The notes below the pieces were generated by a model, which saw only the letters and a list, made by a program, of their open reading frames with translations, was not told the DNA's origin and ran no database searches. Both the position numbers and the translations under genes were made by a program. A DNA stretch of 64,000 nucleotides from Gemmobacter caeni (GTDB lineage Bacteria; Pseudomonadota; Alphaproteobacteria; Rhodobacterales; Rhodobacteraceae), in NCBI RefSeq assembly GCF_003054195.1, contig NZ_QBKP01000003.1, forward strand, positions 1-64,000. The letters run 5' to 3'. Positions 16,575 to 27,655 of this stretch are shown one piece after another. Within the stretch, counting starts at the first letter, position 1; every line of letters begins with the position of its first letter.

Positions 16575-17074
16575 CCGCCCGCCGCTGTATCCCCTGGCCC
16601 GACAAGCGCCTGCAAACGGTCGCCGCCCCGGTGGAGGCGATCACCGACGACGTGCGCGCGATCTGGCGCGACATGGTGGACACGATGGAGGCAATGCCGG
16701 GCTATGGCCTTGGCGCGCCGCAGATCGGCGTGATGCAACGGCTCGCCGTGGTGGATTGCAGCGAAGAGCGTGGCAAGGTCGTGCTGATGGCCAATCCCGA
16801 GGTGCTGCATGCCAGCGTGCAGTTCCGTGAGCACGAGGAAGCCAGCCCCAACCTGCCCGGTGTGTCTGCCGTCATCAGCCGCCCGCGCGCGGTGACGGTG
16901 CGGTTCGTGAATGCGCAAGGCGAGATGGAGGAGCGCGATTTCGTGAACCTCTGGGCGACCTCGGTGCAGCATCAGATCGACCATCTGAACGGCCGGATGT
17001 ATTTCGACCATCTGAAACCGCTGAAACGCAAGATGCTGCTGCAAAAAGCAGAAAAGCTGCGGAGGCGCGGATGA
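16571..17074 (+). CDS. Peptide deformylase-like protein with altered active site (probable pseudoenzyme)
   Basis: A 167-residue deformylase fold with key changes. Motif I is [10 protein letters not shown] (Gln kept). Motif II, normally EGCLS, reads [10 protein letters not shown], so the metal-ligand cysteine is replaced by serine. Motif III, normally HExxH, reads [14 protein letters not shown]: both His remain but the catalytic glutamate is glutamine. The frame is otherwise intact, with a basic C-terminal helix ([17 protein letters not shown]) like that of copy 1. This looks like a maintained non-catalytic or repurposed protein rather than a decaying gene. It is ATGA-coupled on both sides, to copy 2 and fmt. 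Confidence 0.88.
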   Translation: MTARRCIPWPDKRLQTVAAPVEAITDDVRAIWRDMVDTMEAMPGYGLGAPQIGVMQRLAVVDCSEERGKVVLMANPEVLHASVQFREHEEASPNLPGVSAVISRPRAVTVRFVNAQGEMEERDFVNLWATSVQHQIDHLNGRMYFDHLKPLKRKMLLQKAEKLRRRG

Positions 17075-17967
17075 AGGTCGTGTTCATGGGGACGCCCGAT
17101 TTCTCGGTCCCCGTGCTGGAGGCGCTGGCAGCGGCGCATGAGGTTGTCTGTGTCTACAGCCAGCCGCCTCGCCCGGCGGGCCGGGGCAAGAAAGACCGCC
17201 CCTCGCCGGTGCAGGCCAAGGCCGAGGCTTTGGGCATTCCGGTGCGCCATCCGGTCAGTCTGAAAGGCGCGGCGGAACAGGCGGAGTTCGCGGCGCTGGG
17301 TGCCGATGTCGCTGTGGTGGTGGCCTATGGGCTGATCCTGCCGCAAGCGGTGCTGGATGCGCCGCGCCACGGCTGCCTGAACATCCATGCCTCGCTTCTG
17401 CCGCGCTGGCGTGGGGCGGCGCCGATCCATCGCGCCATCATGGCGGGGGATGCGGAAACCGGCATCTGCATCATGCAGATGGAGGCGGGGCTGGATACCG
17501 GCCCGGTTCTGCTGCGCGAGGCGACGGCGATCGGCCCCGAGGAAACTACCGGCGCGCTGCACGACCGGCTGAGCACGATGGGGGCACAGCTGATCCTTCA
17601 GGCGCTGGACCGTCTGGCGGAACTGCGCCCCGATCCGCAGCCCGAGGACGGCGTGACCTATGCCGCCAAGATCGACAAGGCCGAGGCGCGGGTGAACTGG
17701 TCCGCTCCGGCAGCCGAGGTTGATCGGCTGATCCGCGGACTTTCGCCCTTTCCCGGTGCCTGGTGCGAGGTGGCGGGCGAGCGGGTGAAACTGCTGGGCA
17801 GCCGTCTGGCCGAAGGGCAGGGCGCACCGGGGCAGGTGTTGGGTGGCCTGCGCATCGCTTGCGGCAGCGGCGCGGTGGAAATCACGCTGGCACAGCGCGA
17901 GGGCAAGCGCGCCATGGCGCCCGAGGATTTCCTGCGCGGCTTCACTTTGCCGGAAAGAGTCGACTGA
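17071..17967 (+). CDS. fmt: Methionyl-tRNA formyltransferase
   Basis: A 298-residue enzyme that formylates initiator Met-tRNA with 10-formyl-tetrahydrofolate. The N-terminal catalytic domain has [17 protein letters not shown] and the folate site [19 protein letters not shown]. The C-terminal OB-like tRNA-binding domain begins near residue 205 with [20 protein letters not shown]. It sits at the end of the def cluster, so formylation and deformylation of N-terminal methionine are encoded together. Confidence 0.95.
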   Translation: MKVVFMGTPDFSVPVLEALAAAHEVVCVYSQPPRPAGRGKKDRPSPVQAKAEALGIPVRHPVSLKGAAEQAEFAALGADVAVVVAYGLILPQAVLDAPRHGCLNIHASLLPRWRGAAPIHRAIMAGDAETGICIMQMEAGLDTGPVLLREATAIGPEETTGALHDRLSTMGAQLILQALDRLAELRPDPQPEDGVTYAAKIDKAEARVNWSAPAAEVDRLIRGLSPFPGAWCEVAGERVKLLGSRLAEGQGAPGQVLGGLRIACGSGAVEITLAQREGKRAMAPEDFLRGFTLPERVD

Positions 17968-18023
17968 TCCTGACAGCTTCTGTCAGCATGGGTCTGGCAG
18001 GGTGTCCCCGAAAGGGGAAAACC

Positions 18024-18494
18024 ATGTCACATCAAGAGCCACGATACTGGGTCATCACCGCCTCTGCCGATCATGCGGCCACCGGGCGCGCACTGGGTAT
18101 TGTCCAGACCTGCCATGGCAAGGTGGCCCCGTTGCGCCGGATGCGTCCGGGCGACGGGGTGGTGATCTACAGCCCGCGGGATCGTTTTACCGGCGGGGCG
18201 CCATTGCAGGCCTTCACTGCGCTGGGGCGGGTGGCGGACGGTGACAGCTGGCAGGTGGATATGGGCGGTGGTTTTCATCCGTTCCGGCGCCGGATGCTGT
18301 GGCGCGAGGCCCGGCCTGCGCCGATCCGCCTGTTGCTGGACCGGCTTGACCTGACGCGGGGGCTTGCGTCCTGGGGCATGGCTTTCCGCTATGGCCTGCG
18401 TGAACTGACGGCGGCGGATTTCGCATGTATCGAGGGGGCCATGGGCTGTGGCATGGACATGGGCTGGCCCTTGCGCCAAGCTGAGGCCGGATGA
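18024..18494 (+). CDS. EVE domain-containing protein
   Basis: A 156-residue EVE (PUA-like) protein. YWVITASADHAATGRALGIVQ, KVAPLRRMRPGDGVVIYSPR and FTALGRVADGDSW are the expected strands; such domains bind modified bases in DNA or RNA in the characterised cases. The ATG at 18024 follows AAAGGGGAAA; an in-frame ATG 12 codons upstream is an alternative. It lies 56 bp after fmt. The ligand and role here are unknown; there is no restriction system nearby. Confidence 0.8.
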   Translation: MSHQEPRYWVITASADHAATGRALGIVQTCHGKVAPLRRMRPGDGVVIYSPRDRFTGGAPLQAFTALGRVADGDSWQVDMGGGFHPFRRRMLWREARPAPIRLLLDRLDLTRGLASWGMAFRYGLRELTAADFACIEGAMGCGMDMGWPLRQAEAG

Positions 18495-18513
18495 TCCGCT
18501 GCGAGGCATGGCC

Positions 18514-18747
18514 ATGAACTTTCTGCTTATCCTGATCGTCGGCGCGGCGGCAGGGTTTCTTGCCACCCGCTTCATGCGCGTGCAGGCTGATGTACCGACC
18601 ACCGTGTTCATCGGCACGGTCGGCGCCGGGTTGGCCTGGGTCATCGTGCGGCTGCTGACGCGGCTGGCAAGTTCGGGCCTGATGTTCGTGCTGGCCGTGG
18701 CGGGCGCGATGGCGCTGATCTGGCTGTGGCAGCGCTTCAGCCGCTGA
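18514..18747 (+). CDS. Small hydrophobic membrane protein
   Basis: A 77-residue protein with three hydrophobic segments: LLILIVGAAAGFLATRF at the N-terminus, a middle segment TTVFIGTVGAGLAWVIVRLL and a final MFVLAVAGAMALIWLW. The first segment and size recall the GlsB/YeaQ/YmgE group, but the match is not certain. The ATG at 18514 is preferred since GAGG (18503-18506) is seven bases upstream. Its 3' end overlaps the convergent TetR gene by 11 bp. Confidence 0.7.
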   Translation: MNFLLILIVGAAAGFLATRFMRVQADVPTTVFIGTVGAGLAWVIVRLLTRLASSGLMFVLAVAGAMALIWLWQRFSR

Positions 18748-19261
18748 GCCGTTTGACCGCGTCCTTCAGGCGGAACCCCTTGCCACCTGCGGGTTGCCAG
18801 AGCCTTTGGCCCTGCCATGCCGCAAACAGCAGCGCGGCAGCCTCTTGTGCTTTGGCGCCGCCACCCAGACGCAGGGCAATGGCGGTTTCGACCCGCTGAC
18901 GCCAGCGGTCGGCGCGGTCCCGCAGCACCGGATCGCGGAAATCGGCAGCCAGATGAGACAGGTCGGCCGCTTCCGGCGTATCGGCCCCCAGAGCCTTGAG
19001 GAAGGCCTGCGCCCCCTTGGCGTTCAGCGGCGCGTCGGCTTCGGCGGCTTCGGTTGCGGCCTCCAGCGCCTCCCACCCGGCGGCCAGGGCGCTGTGCACC
19101 ATCGCCTCGCGCGATCCGAAGCGCTGCACCAGCGTCGGCGCGGCAAGCCCGGTGGCGCGGGCAACGGTCTGGAACGAGACCGCGCGTTCGCCTTCACGGG
19201 CAATCATGCGCCGGATTTCGGCGTAGACATCATTATCGGGGATGATCTTTCTGCGGGCCAT
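18737..19261 (-). CDS. TetR-family transcriptional regulator
   Basis: A 174-residue regulator. The N-terminal helix-turn-helix is IRRMIAREGERAVSFQTVAR followed by ATGLAAPTLVQRFGSREAMV, the standard TetR arrangement with the recognition helix near residue 40. The remaining helical domain has no recognisable ligand signature and is Ala-rich. The gene nearest its promoter is the TRIC channel gene, but both are transcribed leftward with only about 37 bp between them, so it is not an obvious divergent target. The regulated genes are unknown. Confidence 0.82.
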   Translation of the reverse strand: MARRKIIPDNDVYAEIRRMIAREGERAVSFQTVARATGLAAPTLVQRFGSREAMVHSALAAGWEALEAATEAAEADAPLNAKGAQAFLKALGADTPEAADLSHLAADFRDPVLRDRADRWRQRVETAIALRLGGGAKAQEAAALLFAAWQGQRLWQPAGGKGFRLKDAVKRLSG

Positions 19262-19298
19262 GTGCCGATCATAGCCACAGGATTGTAAAGGAAAAGCC

Positions 19299-19925
19299 TC
19301 AGCGCAAACCGTCGCGCGGCGGACGGGGACGATAGACCGGCAGGCGCCATCCCAGCGCCACCGATCCGGCCCGCAGAACGAAAGTGGCGGCGGCGCAGCC
19401 GATCAGTGCAGTTTCACGACCCGTGCCTGCCAGAGCCACGGCAGCCAGCGCACCCGCGAAGGCGGCGGTGACGTAAAGCTCGCCCTGTTTCAGCACCAGC
19501 GGCACCTCGTTGCACACCACATCGCGCATGAGGCCGCCCATGCAGCCGGTGGCGACCCCCATCAGGATGACGACCGGCCAGCCCAGCCCGGCATCCAGCG
19601 CCACGGCCACGCCCGCAGGCACCGCCACGGCCAGCGCGAAGGCATCAAGCCAGAGGAGCGCCTTGTAGCGGCTTTCCAGAAGATGCGCGGTGAAGAATAC
19701 CAGAACGGCGGCCAAGGTGGGCACCGCCAGAATGCCGGGATCGGCGATCCAGAACACGGCCTCGCGGTTGATGAGCACATCGCGCAACGTGCCGCCGCCA
19801 AAGGCCGTCAGGCAGGCGATGAAGACAAACCCCACCAGATCAAGCTGCGCCCGGCTGGCAACCAGCGCCCCGGTCAGTGCAAAGACCAGAACCGAGGCGT
19901 GATCAAGCGCCCCGATCAGTGTCAT
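19299..19925 (-). CDS. TRIC-type cation channel family protein (YadS/YicG-like)
   Basis: A 208-residue membrane protein with two UPF0126 repeats and about seven helices. The first repeat holds [19 protein letters not shown] and [13 protein letters not shown]; the second [20 protein letters not shown]. The paired GGG/GG-RD motifs are the signature of the bacterial trimeric intracellular cation channel family. The start overlaps the rnhA stop (ATGA). Physiological role in this organism is unknown. Confidence 0.87.
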   Translation of the reverse strand: MTLIGALDHASVLVFALTGALVASRAQLDLVGFVFIACLTAFGGGTLRDVLINREAVFWIADPGILAVPTLAAVLVFFTAHLLESRYKALLWLDAFALAVAVPAGVAVALDAGLGWPVVILMGVATGCMGGLMRDVVCNEVPLVLKQGELYVTAAFAGALAAVALAGTGRETALIGCAAATFVLRAGSVALGWRLPVYRPRPPRDGLR

Positions 19926-20386
19926 GCCGCGCCCTGTTTCTTGAAGGGGGCCATGCCCTCACGCGCCAGTTCATCGGCGCGTTCATTCTCGGCATGTCCG
20001 GCATGGCCCTTGATCCAGCGCCATTCGACCTTGTGCCGTGCCTGCGCCTCGTCCAGCCGCTGCCACAGATCGACATTTTTCACCGGCTTGCGATCAGCGG
20101 TTTTCCAGCCGTTCTTCTTCCATCCGAAGATCCAGCCGGTGACACCGTTCTTCACATAGGCGCTGTCGGTGACGACGATGATTTCGGAGGGACGGCTCAA
20201 CGCCTCCAGCGCGGAAATGGCGGCCAGAAGCTCCATCCGGTTGTTGGTGGTATCGGCCTCGCCGCCATTCAGCGTGCGTTCCTTCACTACCACCTCGCCC
20301 TCGCGCGCGAGCAACAGCACCCCCCAGCCGCCGGGGCCGGGGTTGCCGGAGCAGGCTCCGTCGGTATAGGCGAAAAGCTGGGGCAT
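19922..20386 (-). CDS. rnhA: Ribonuclease HI
   Basis: A 154-residue RNase H1 that cuts the RNA strand of RNA-DNA hybrids. The four carboxylates are in place: Asp in [16 protein letters not shown], Glu in [15 protein letters not shown], Asp in [12 protein letters not shown] and the final Asp in [12 protein letters not shown], with the basic handle around [17 protein letters not shown]. The length is typical. It is followed by the ATGA-overlapping TRIC gene and lies 27 bp after the DUF3429 gene, in a probable lysE-DUF3429-rnhA-TRIC operon. Confidence 0.94.
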   Translation of the reverse strand: MPQLFAYTDGACSGNPGPGGWGVLLLAREGEVVVKERTLNGGEADTTNNRMELLAAISALEALSRPSEIIVVTDSAYVKNGVTGWIFGWKKNGWKTADRKPVKNVDLWQRLDEAQARHKVEWRWIKGHAGHAENERADELAREGMAPFKKQGAA

Positions 20387-20413
20387 CGGGTTTCCTTTCC
20401 TTGGACGCCCGCC

Positions 20414-20842
20414 TTACAGCGCCGCGCTCAGGGATGCCAGAACCCCGACGGTGAGCCAGAGCCGCAGCCGCATCCACCAGGCCGGGACCAGCCCTTCGTT
20501 CCAGAACCAGAAATCGAACACCAGCAGCACGGCATATCCGGCCATCAGGGCAAGGATCGGATAGGGGTGCCCCGGCGCCAGCGCCAGAAAGGCCCAGAGC
20601 GCGGGCAGGGCCGAAAGGATATAGGCGACCCAGGCCTCGCGCCCTTCTGCCCGTGTGGCAAAGCCCCACAGGGCGCCGGACAGGAAGCACAGCATGACGA
20701 CACCGTAATGCACCAGCATCCGGTTGCCATCTGCCAGCATCGCGAGCAGCGGATGCGCCACCGGCCAGCGCGCCAGTGAGGCCCCCGCCAGAAACGGCGT
20801 CAGGCCCAGAAGCCCCAGAACGGCGACCGGCTGCGGGATCAT
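20414..20842 (-). CDS. DUF3429 family membrane protein
   Basis: A 142-residue protein with about five hydrophobic segments (VAVLGLLGLTPFLAGAS; YGVVMLCFLSGALWGFAT; YILSALPALWAFLALAP; ILALMAGYAVLLVFDFWF; LTVGVLASL). The FLSGALWGFA segment is characteristic of DUF3429. The function is unknown. The ATG at 20842 overlaps the LysE-family stop (ATGA), so it is translated with that gene. Confidence 0.8.
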   Translation of the reverse strand: MIPQPVAVLGLLGLTPFLAGASLARWPVAHPLLAMLADGNRMLVHYGVVMLCFLSGALWGFATRAEGREAWVAYILSALPALWAFLALAPGHPYPILALMAGYAVLLVFDFWFWNEGLVPAWWMRLRLWLTVGVLASLSAAL

Positions 20843-21447
20843 GCCGCCCGCTCCATGGCCAGTTTCAGGCCGAGGCCCGCGAAGGACACGGCAAATGCGC
20901 GGCGCATCCACGTCATCACCCGTGCACTGCCCAGAATGGCGCGGCGGCCCGAGGCGGCAATGATGGCGTAAAGCAGGAATGTCACGAAGGTCATGGCAGC
21001 AAAGCCAAGGCCAAGTTCGATCATCTGTCCCGGCGTCGCACCGCTGGTCGGCAGGAACTGCGGCAGGAAGGCCACGAAGAACAGCGGCAGCTTGGGGTTG
21101 AGGATGTTCAGCATCACCCCGCGCGCGACGATGCGGGCCGTGCTGGCCGGGGCGGCGGGGGCAATATCCATCCCGCCCCGTCCGCGCAGGACCGCCCAGG
21201 CCATCCACAGCAGATAGGCGACGCCCGCATATTTCACGGTCTGGAACAGCACCGCGCTGGTCAGCAGGATCGCCGCCAGACCGGCCAGCGCGACGACCAT
21301 ATGCAGGATGGTGGCCAGCGTGCAGCCGGTGGCGGCCCAGATCCCGGCACGGAATCCGCCGCCAAGGGTGACCGACAGCGTGTAGACCACGCCGATACCG
21401 GGGCTGATGCAGACGATGAAAGCGGTCACAAGAAATTCGGGCGACAT
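20839..21447 (-). CDS. LysE/RhtB family translocator
   Basis: A 202-residue amino-acid or small-molecule exporter with the family's N-terminal FIVCISPGIGVVYTLSVTLGG (PGP-type motif) and central VMLNILNPKLPLFFVAFLPQF, and six hydrophobic helices. GGAGG lies six bases before the ATG at 21447; a longer N-terminus is not supported. The substrate cannot be told. It is the first gene of the small operon ending with the TRIC channel. Confidence 0.88.
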   Translation of the reverse strand: MSPEFLVTAFIVCISPGIGVVYTLSVTLGGGFRAGIWAATGCTLATILHMVVALAGLAAILLTSAVLFQTVKYAGVAYLLWMAWAVLRGRGGMDIAPAAPASTARIVARGVMLNILNPKLPLFFVAFLPQFLPTSGATPGQMIELGLGFAAMTFVTFLLYAIIAASGRRAILGSARVMTWMRRAFAVSFAGLGLKLAMERAA

Positions 21448-21513
21448 GGAAACCTCCGCTGTTTGCGACAGACTAGGCACTCGCGCGGTGGTGGCAAGCC
21501 CTTGGATGCGGGT

Positions 21514-22470
21514 TCACTCGGCCATGCGCAGGATGCGGGGCACCTTGAACTCCACATGCTCCTTCGCGGTTTCCACCAGTTCGACCGTGGTGTCGAACCG
21601 TGCCCGGAAGGCATCAATGACCTCGTTCACCAGCACCTCGGGGGCGCTGGCACCTGCGGTGATGCCAACGGCGCGGATGCCCTCCAGCGCGCGCCAGTCG
21701 ATGTCGGTGGCACGCTGCACCAGTTGGGCATAGGCGCAGCCATTGGCGCGGCCCACCTCCACCAGACGCCGCGAGTTCGAGGAATTGGGAGCCCCGATCA
21801 CCAGAAGCGCGTCGATCTGCCCGGCAATGGCCTTGACGCTGGCCTGCCGGTTGGTGGTGGCATAGCAGATGTCTTCCTTATGCGGCCCGATGATGGCCGG
21901 AAACCGCGCTCGCAGTGCCGCGATGATGTCGGTGGTATCATCCACCGACAGCGTGGTCTGGGTGATGAAGGCGAGCTTTTCGGGATCGCGCGGGTGAACC
22001 TCGGCCACATCGGCAACAGTTTCCACCAACAGAACTTCGCCCGCGGGCAGTTGCCCCATGGTGCCGATGGTTTCCGGGTGGCCCGCATGACCGATCATGA
22101 TCATCTGGAGACCGTTTTCATGATGCCGTTCAGCCTCGATATGCACCTTACTGACCAGGGGGCAGGTGGCATCGACCCAGATCATCTCGCGTGCCTGCGC
22201 AGCGGCCGGGACCGATTTGGGCACGCCATGGGCAGAAAAGATGACGGGACGGTCGTCGGGCACCTCGTCCAGTTCCTCGACGAAAACGGCGCCGAGCGCC
22301 TTCAGCCCGTCGACCACGAATTTGTTGTGCACGATCTCGTGCCGCACATAGACCGGGGCGCCCCATTTCTGAAGCGCGATCTCGACGATCTTGATGGCGC
22401 GGTCCACACCCGCGCAAAAGCCGCGCGGGGCGGCAAGGTAAAGGGTCAGCGGCGGCTTCGGGTCGGTCAT
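21514..22470 (-). CDS. ispH: 4-hydroxy-3-methylbut-2-enyl diphosphate reductase
   Basis: A 318-residue IspH (LytB), the last enzyme of the non-mevalonate isoprenoid pathway, producing IPP and DMAPP. The three iron-sulfur cysteines are in [22 protein letters not shown] and [11 protein letters not shown], and the catalytic region has IGHAGHPE and [14 protein letters not shown]. The length is normal. It is preceded on the same strand by the YqaA-like gene about 60 bp upstream. Confidence 0.95.
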   Translation of the reverse strand: MTDPKPPLTLYLAAPRGFCAGVDRAIKIVEIALQKWGAPVYVRHEIVHNKFVVDGLKALGAVFVEELDEVPDDRPVIFSAHGVPKSVPAAAQAREMIWVDATCPLVSKVHIEAERHHENGLQMIMIGHAGHPETIGTMGQLPAGEVLLVETVADVAEVHPRDPEKLAFITQTTLSVDDTTDIIAALRARFPAIIGPHKEDICYATTNRQASVKAIAGQIDALLVIGAPNSSNSRRLVEVGRANGCAYAQLVQRATDIDWRALEGIRAVGITAGASAPEVLVNEVIDAFRARFDTTVELVETAKEHVEFKVPRILRMAE

Positions 22471-22533
22471 CGGGGGCCTCGTTCGCGTCTGGCTTCCAGC
22501 TAAGCCCTCGGACGGCTCAGGTCCAGCCCTCCA

Positions 22534-22971
22534 TCACGTCCAGCCCCAGGAGATGACGCCGGCGGTCAGACCGGCAAGAACCGCATAGCGCGCTGTCTTG
22601 GCAAAACCGACGATCAGCAGGAACTGCCACAGCGGCACGCGGAAGGCCCCGGCCAGCAGACAGATCACATCGCCGAGCGGCGCCCAGCTGATCAGGAGGC
22701 TCAGCTTGCCCCAGCGCCGATACCAGACTTCGGCTCGGGCGAGCTTTTCGGCAGGCAGGCGCAGACGGTGTTCCAGCGTGCGCGCTCCGCGCCCCATGGC
22801 CCAGGTCACGGCGGAGCCTGCGGTATTGGCCAGACCGGCCAGCAGGATCATCGGCACAACCGGGGCAGAGCCTGCCAGTTGCAGACCCACGAAAACGGCT
22901 TCCGATTGCATCGGCAGGGGCGTGGCCGCCAGAAAGGCGGCCAGCATAAGGCCGGCGAGGGCGAGGAACAC
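22534..22971 (-). CDS. YqaA-family membrane protein
   Basis: A 145-residue DedA/SNARE-associated-like membrane protein. Family features are LAAFLAATPLPMQSEAVFVG, GLANTAGSAVTWAMGRG and the WGKLSLLISWAPLGDVICLLAGAFR loop. The start is uncertain: I take the GTG at 22971, which gives the usual N-terminus and avoids overlapping the upstream gene; an ATG at 23067 would add 32 residues and overlap it by 38 bp. No strong Shine-Dalgarno supports either. The transported or flipped substrate is unknown. Confidence 0.75.
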   Translation of the reverse strand: MFLALAGLMLAAFLAATPLPMQSEAVFVGLQLAGSAPVVPMILLAGLANTAGSAVTWAMGRGARTLEHRLRLPAEKLARAEVWYRRWGKLSLLISWAPLGDVICLLAGAFRVPLWQFLLIVGFAKTARYAVLAGLTAGVISWGWT

Positions 22972-23029
22972 GGGTGTCAGATCCGGGCAGGAGACCGGCC
23001 ACCCTTCTGGGGAGGGGGCCGGAGCCGTG

Positions 23030-23608
23030 TCACTGGCCGCTGGCTTGCGGCAGATCCTCGCGTTCAACCGCGCGCGGCTCGCGCGGGGGGCGGCCGATCA
23101 CTTCGCGCAGTTCATCCAGCTCGATGAAATTGTCGGCCTGACGACGCAGTTCATCGGCGATCATCGGCGGCTGGCTGCGGATGGTCGAGACGACCGAGAC
23201 GCGAACGCCCTGACGTTGCAGGCTTTCCACCAGCGGCCGGAAATCGCCATCGCCCGAGAACAGCACGATATGATCAACGCGCGGCGCCAGTTCCATGGCG
23301 TTCACGGTCAGCTCGATATCCATGTTGCCCTTGACCTTGCGGCGCCCCTGGCTGTCGGTATATTCCTTGGCCGGTTTGGTGACCATGGTGAAGCCGTTGT
23401 AGTGCAGCCAGTCCACCAGCGGCCGGATCGGCGAATAGTCGTCGTTTTCCAGCAGCGCGGTGTAGTAGAAGGCCCGCAAAAGCTTGCCCCGGCGCATGAA
23501 CTCCTGCCGCAGAAGCTTGTAGTCGATATCAAACCCGAGCGCCTTGGCCGCCGCATAAAGGTTTGATCCGTCTATGAACAGCGCAAGCCGTTCGTCCTTG
23601 TAAAACAT
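23030..23608 (-). CDS. NYN domain protein (LabA/DUF88 family)
   Basis: A 192-residue PIN-like NYN nuclease-fold protein. The acidic cluster is visible: LALFIDGSNLYAA at the N-terminus, ENDDYSPIRPLVDW, NMDIELTVNAMELAP and VLFSGDGDFRPLVESLQRQG. These four carboxylate regions form the metal site of the family, which processes or degrades RNA in the characterised members. The C-terminus is charged (REPRAVEREDLPQASGQ). It is divergent from folK. Confidence 0.85.
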   Translation of the reverse strand: MFYKDERLALFIDGSNLYAAAKALGFDIDYKLLRQEFMRRGKLLRAFYYTALLENDDYSPIRPLVDWLHYNGFTMVTKPAKEYTDSQGRRKVKGNMDIELTVNAMELAPRVDHIVLFSGDGDFRPLVESLQRQGVRVSVVSTIRSQPPMIADELRRQADNFIELDELREVIGRPPREPRAVEREDLPQASGQ

Positions 23609-23735
23609 ATCATTTTCCCCTCAAATGTCTCGCGCAAACAACGTGTAAACAGGTAAGGCTGTCCGGCAGGCTGCCGCGGGAAACGATAATCGATACCAAG
23701 CTGTCCGCGATTTGCACAACCTATACTTAAGAGAC

Positions 23736-23752
23736 TATCATTGAATATGATA
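23736..23752 (+). promoter_or_regulatory. Inverted repeat spanning the folK start codon
   Basis: TATCAT-TGAAT-ATGATA is a perfect six-pair inverted repeat in an AT-rich island; its right arm contains the folK ATG (23747). It could be an operator or a small start-codon hairpin. TATACT at 23722-23727 is a possible -10 just upstream. Confidence 0.3.
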
Positions 23753-24316
23753 AAGGCAAATCAAGCTCTGATTGCATTGGGCGGAAATCTTCCTGCTGAA
23801 AATCTCCCTGTGGTTGAGGTTTTGCGCGCAGCACTTGCAGAGCTTGCGCGATGCGGTCTGCCACCGACAGCGGTCAGCCGGTTCTACAGGACGCCGTGCT
23901 TTCCGGCGGGGGCCGGACCGGATTATGTGAATGCTGCGGCGGTGCTGGACTGCGGCGACAGGACTGCGGCGGAGGTGCTGGCGACCCTGCATGCGGTCGA
24001 GGCGCGGTTCGGCCGCGAGCGGGTGACGCGCTGGGGCGGGCGGACGCTGGATCTGGATCTGCTGGCGATGGGCACGCAGGTGCTGCCGGATGCCGCGACG
24101 CAGGCGGCCTGGCGCGACCTGCCGCCGGAAGATCAGGCCCGGCAGGCCCCGGACCGCCTGATCCTGCCGCATCCGCGCATGCAGGACCGGGGCTTCGTGC
24201 TGGTGCCGCTGGCCGATGTGGCGCCCGACTGGCTGCATCCGTTACTGGGGCAGAGGGTGCGGCAGATGCTGGCGCGGCTGCCCGCCAGTGATCTGGCGGA
24301 TATCACGGTGATTTGA
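23747..24316 (+). CDS. folK: 2-amino-4-hydroxy-6-hydroxymethyldihydropteridine diphosphokinase
   Basis: A 189-residue HPPK of folate synthesis, transferring pyrophosphate from ATP to hydroxymethyl-dihydropterin. ALIALGGNLP begins the fold, FYRTPCFPAGAGPDYVNAA is the pterin-binding region, and RWGGRTLDLDLLAMG carries the magnesium-binding aspartates, followed by LPHPRMQDRGFVLVPL. ATG 23747 is chosen over an in-frame TTG two codons earlier. It starts the long folK-rpoZ-rel-to-recO plus-strand series. Confidence 0.92.
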   Translation: MIKANQALIALGGNLPAENLPVVEVLRAALAELARCGLPPTAVSRFYRTPCFPAGAGPDYVNAAAVLDCGDRTAAEVLATLHAVEARFGRERVTRWGGRTLDLDLLAMGTQVLPDAATQAAWRDLPPEDQARQAPDRLILPHPRMQDRGFVLVPLADVAPDWLHPLLGQRVRQMLARLPASDLADITVI

Positions 24317-24406
24317 CCTTGGGCGCCTCGGACGATCCTCTCTTGTCAAGGGGCAAACTTGGGCTTAAAGAGACCGTTCCATGCCCCATCCTTGACGGAG
24401 ACACCC

Positions 24407-24766
24407 ATGGCCCGCGTGACGGTCGAAGATTGCGTTGACAAGGTTCCCAACCGGTTCGAGCTGGTGATGCTGGCCGCGCATCGCGCCCGCGAGATTGCTT
24501 CGGGCGGGGTTCTGACCGTCGAGCGTGACAACGACAAGAATCCTGTCGTGGCGCTGCGCGAAATCGCCGAGGAAACTCAGTCGGCCGAAAATCTGCGCGA
24601 GCGGATGATCGAAAGCCACCAGACCCAGATCGAGGTGGACGAGCCGGAAGACGACCAGATGGCCATGCTCATGGGCAATGGCGAGATGGTCGACCGCCCG
24701 GCGCAGGACGACATGTCGGAAGAAAAGTTGCTGCGCGCCCTGATGGAAGCGCAAGGCGACCGCTGA
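24407..24766 (+). CDS. rpoZ: RNA polymerase omega subunit
   Basis: A 119-residue omega subunit. [20 protein letters not shown] and the [12 protein letters not shown] helix are the conserved core, followed by [11 protein letters not shown]; the acidic C-terminal tail (about residues 70-119) is the longer alphaproteobacterial form. An upstream in-frame ATG exists but the conserved N-terminus fixes the start at 24407. Its position directly before rel is the widespread rpoZ-spoT arrangement, linking polymerase assembly with ppGpp signalling. Confidence 0.94.
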   Translation: MARVTVEDCVDKVPNRFELVMLAAHRAREIASGGVLTVERDNDKNPVVALREIAEETQSAENLRERMIESHQTQIEVDEPEDDQMAMLMGNGEMVDRPAQDDMSEEKLLRALMEAQGDR

Positions 24767-24797
24767 TCGGCGGGCAGATACAGGCGGGCAGGGCAGC

Positions 24798-26915
<2,118 letters not shown>

Positions 26916-26937
26916 GCAAGCCGGGAAAGGCGGGGGC

Positions 26938-27630
26938 GTGGTCTTCAAACGGCGCAATCCAAGAAGCTACGCACAGATCGTCCGCGATCTGGTCTATCCG
27001 CGCGGGGGCATCCGCAGGTCAATCCAGTATGTGCTGCACCGGATGCGCCGCCTGCCGGATCAGCCGCACCGCATCGCCCGCGGCATCTTTGCCGGAACCT
27101 TCGTGAATTTCCCGCCGGTCTTCGGACTTCAGATGCTGCTGGCAGCGGGCCTGGCCTGGATGATCCGGGGCAATATCGTTGCCGCACTGCTGGCGACCTT
27201 CATCTCCAATCCGCTCACGACGCCCTTCATCGCCATGCTGTGCCTGAAGCTGGGCCACTGGATGCTGGGCATCGAGGCCCCGATGACCTTTATGACGGTC
27301 TATGCCGCCTTTACCGAGGCCGGGGTGCAGCTCTGGCACAATTTCAGTGCCATCTTCACCGGCGACGTGGCGCATTGGGACAAGCTGGAAAACTTCTTCT
27401 GGTTCATCTTCTGGCCCTACACTGTGGGGTCGATCCTCCCCGGGCTGGCGGCCAGCGCCGCGGGCTATTACCTGACCCTGCCGCTGATCAACGCCTATCA
27501 GAAACTGCGTGCCGCACGGCTGCGCGAAGGGGCAGAGCGGCGGAAGGCGATGAAGGGCCTTCTTCCTGCGCGGCGTGCCGCAGGGAAAACGCCCTCATCA
27601 GGGGATGACGACACGCCCGGCGCAGCCTAA
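26938..27630 (+). CDS. DUF2062 membrane protein
   Basis: A 230-residue protein with the DUF2062 core: a basic N-terminus ([23 protein letters not shown]), [21 protein letters not shown], membrane helices around [20 protein letters not shown], the ISNPLTTPF motif, and a last helix pair near [20 protein letters not shown] basic C-terminal tail follows. The start is the GTG at 26938, preceded by AAAGGCGGGGG, since no ATG fits after the rel stop. Function unknown; the position between rel and pdxJ suggests only co-transcription. Confidence 0.83.
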   Translation: MVFKRRNPRSYAQIVRDLVYPRGGIRRSIQYVLHRMRRLPDQPHRIARGIFAGTFVNFPPVFGLQMLLAAGLAWMIRGNIVAALLATFISNPLTTPFIAMLCLKLGHWMLGIEAPMTFMTVYAAFTEAGVQLWHNFSAIFTGDVAHWDKLENFFWFIFWPYTVGSILPGLAASAAGYYLTLPLINAYQKLRAARLREGAERRKAMKGLLPARRAAGKTPSSGDDDTPGAA

Positions 27631-27655
27631 GGTGCCGCCGATGGCAAGGAGAGGC

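Noticed and set aside
20776-22503. Long plus-strand frame opposite the LysE-family gene and ispH
   Set aside because: Composition is that of an antisense shadow; ispH and the exporter are complete on the minus strand.
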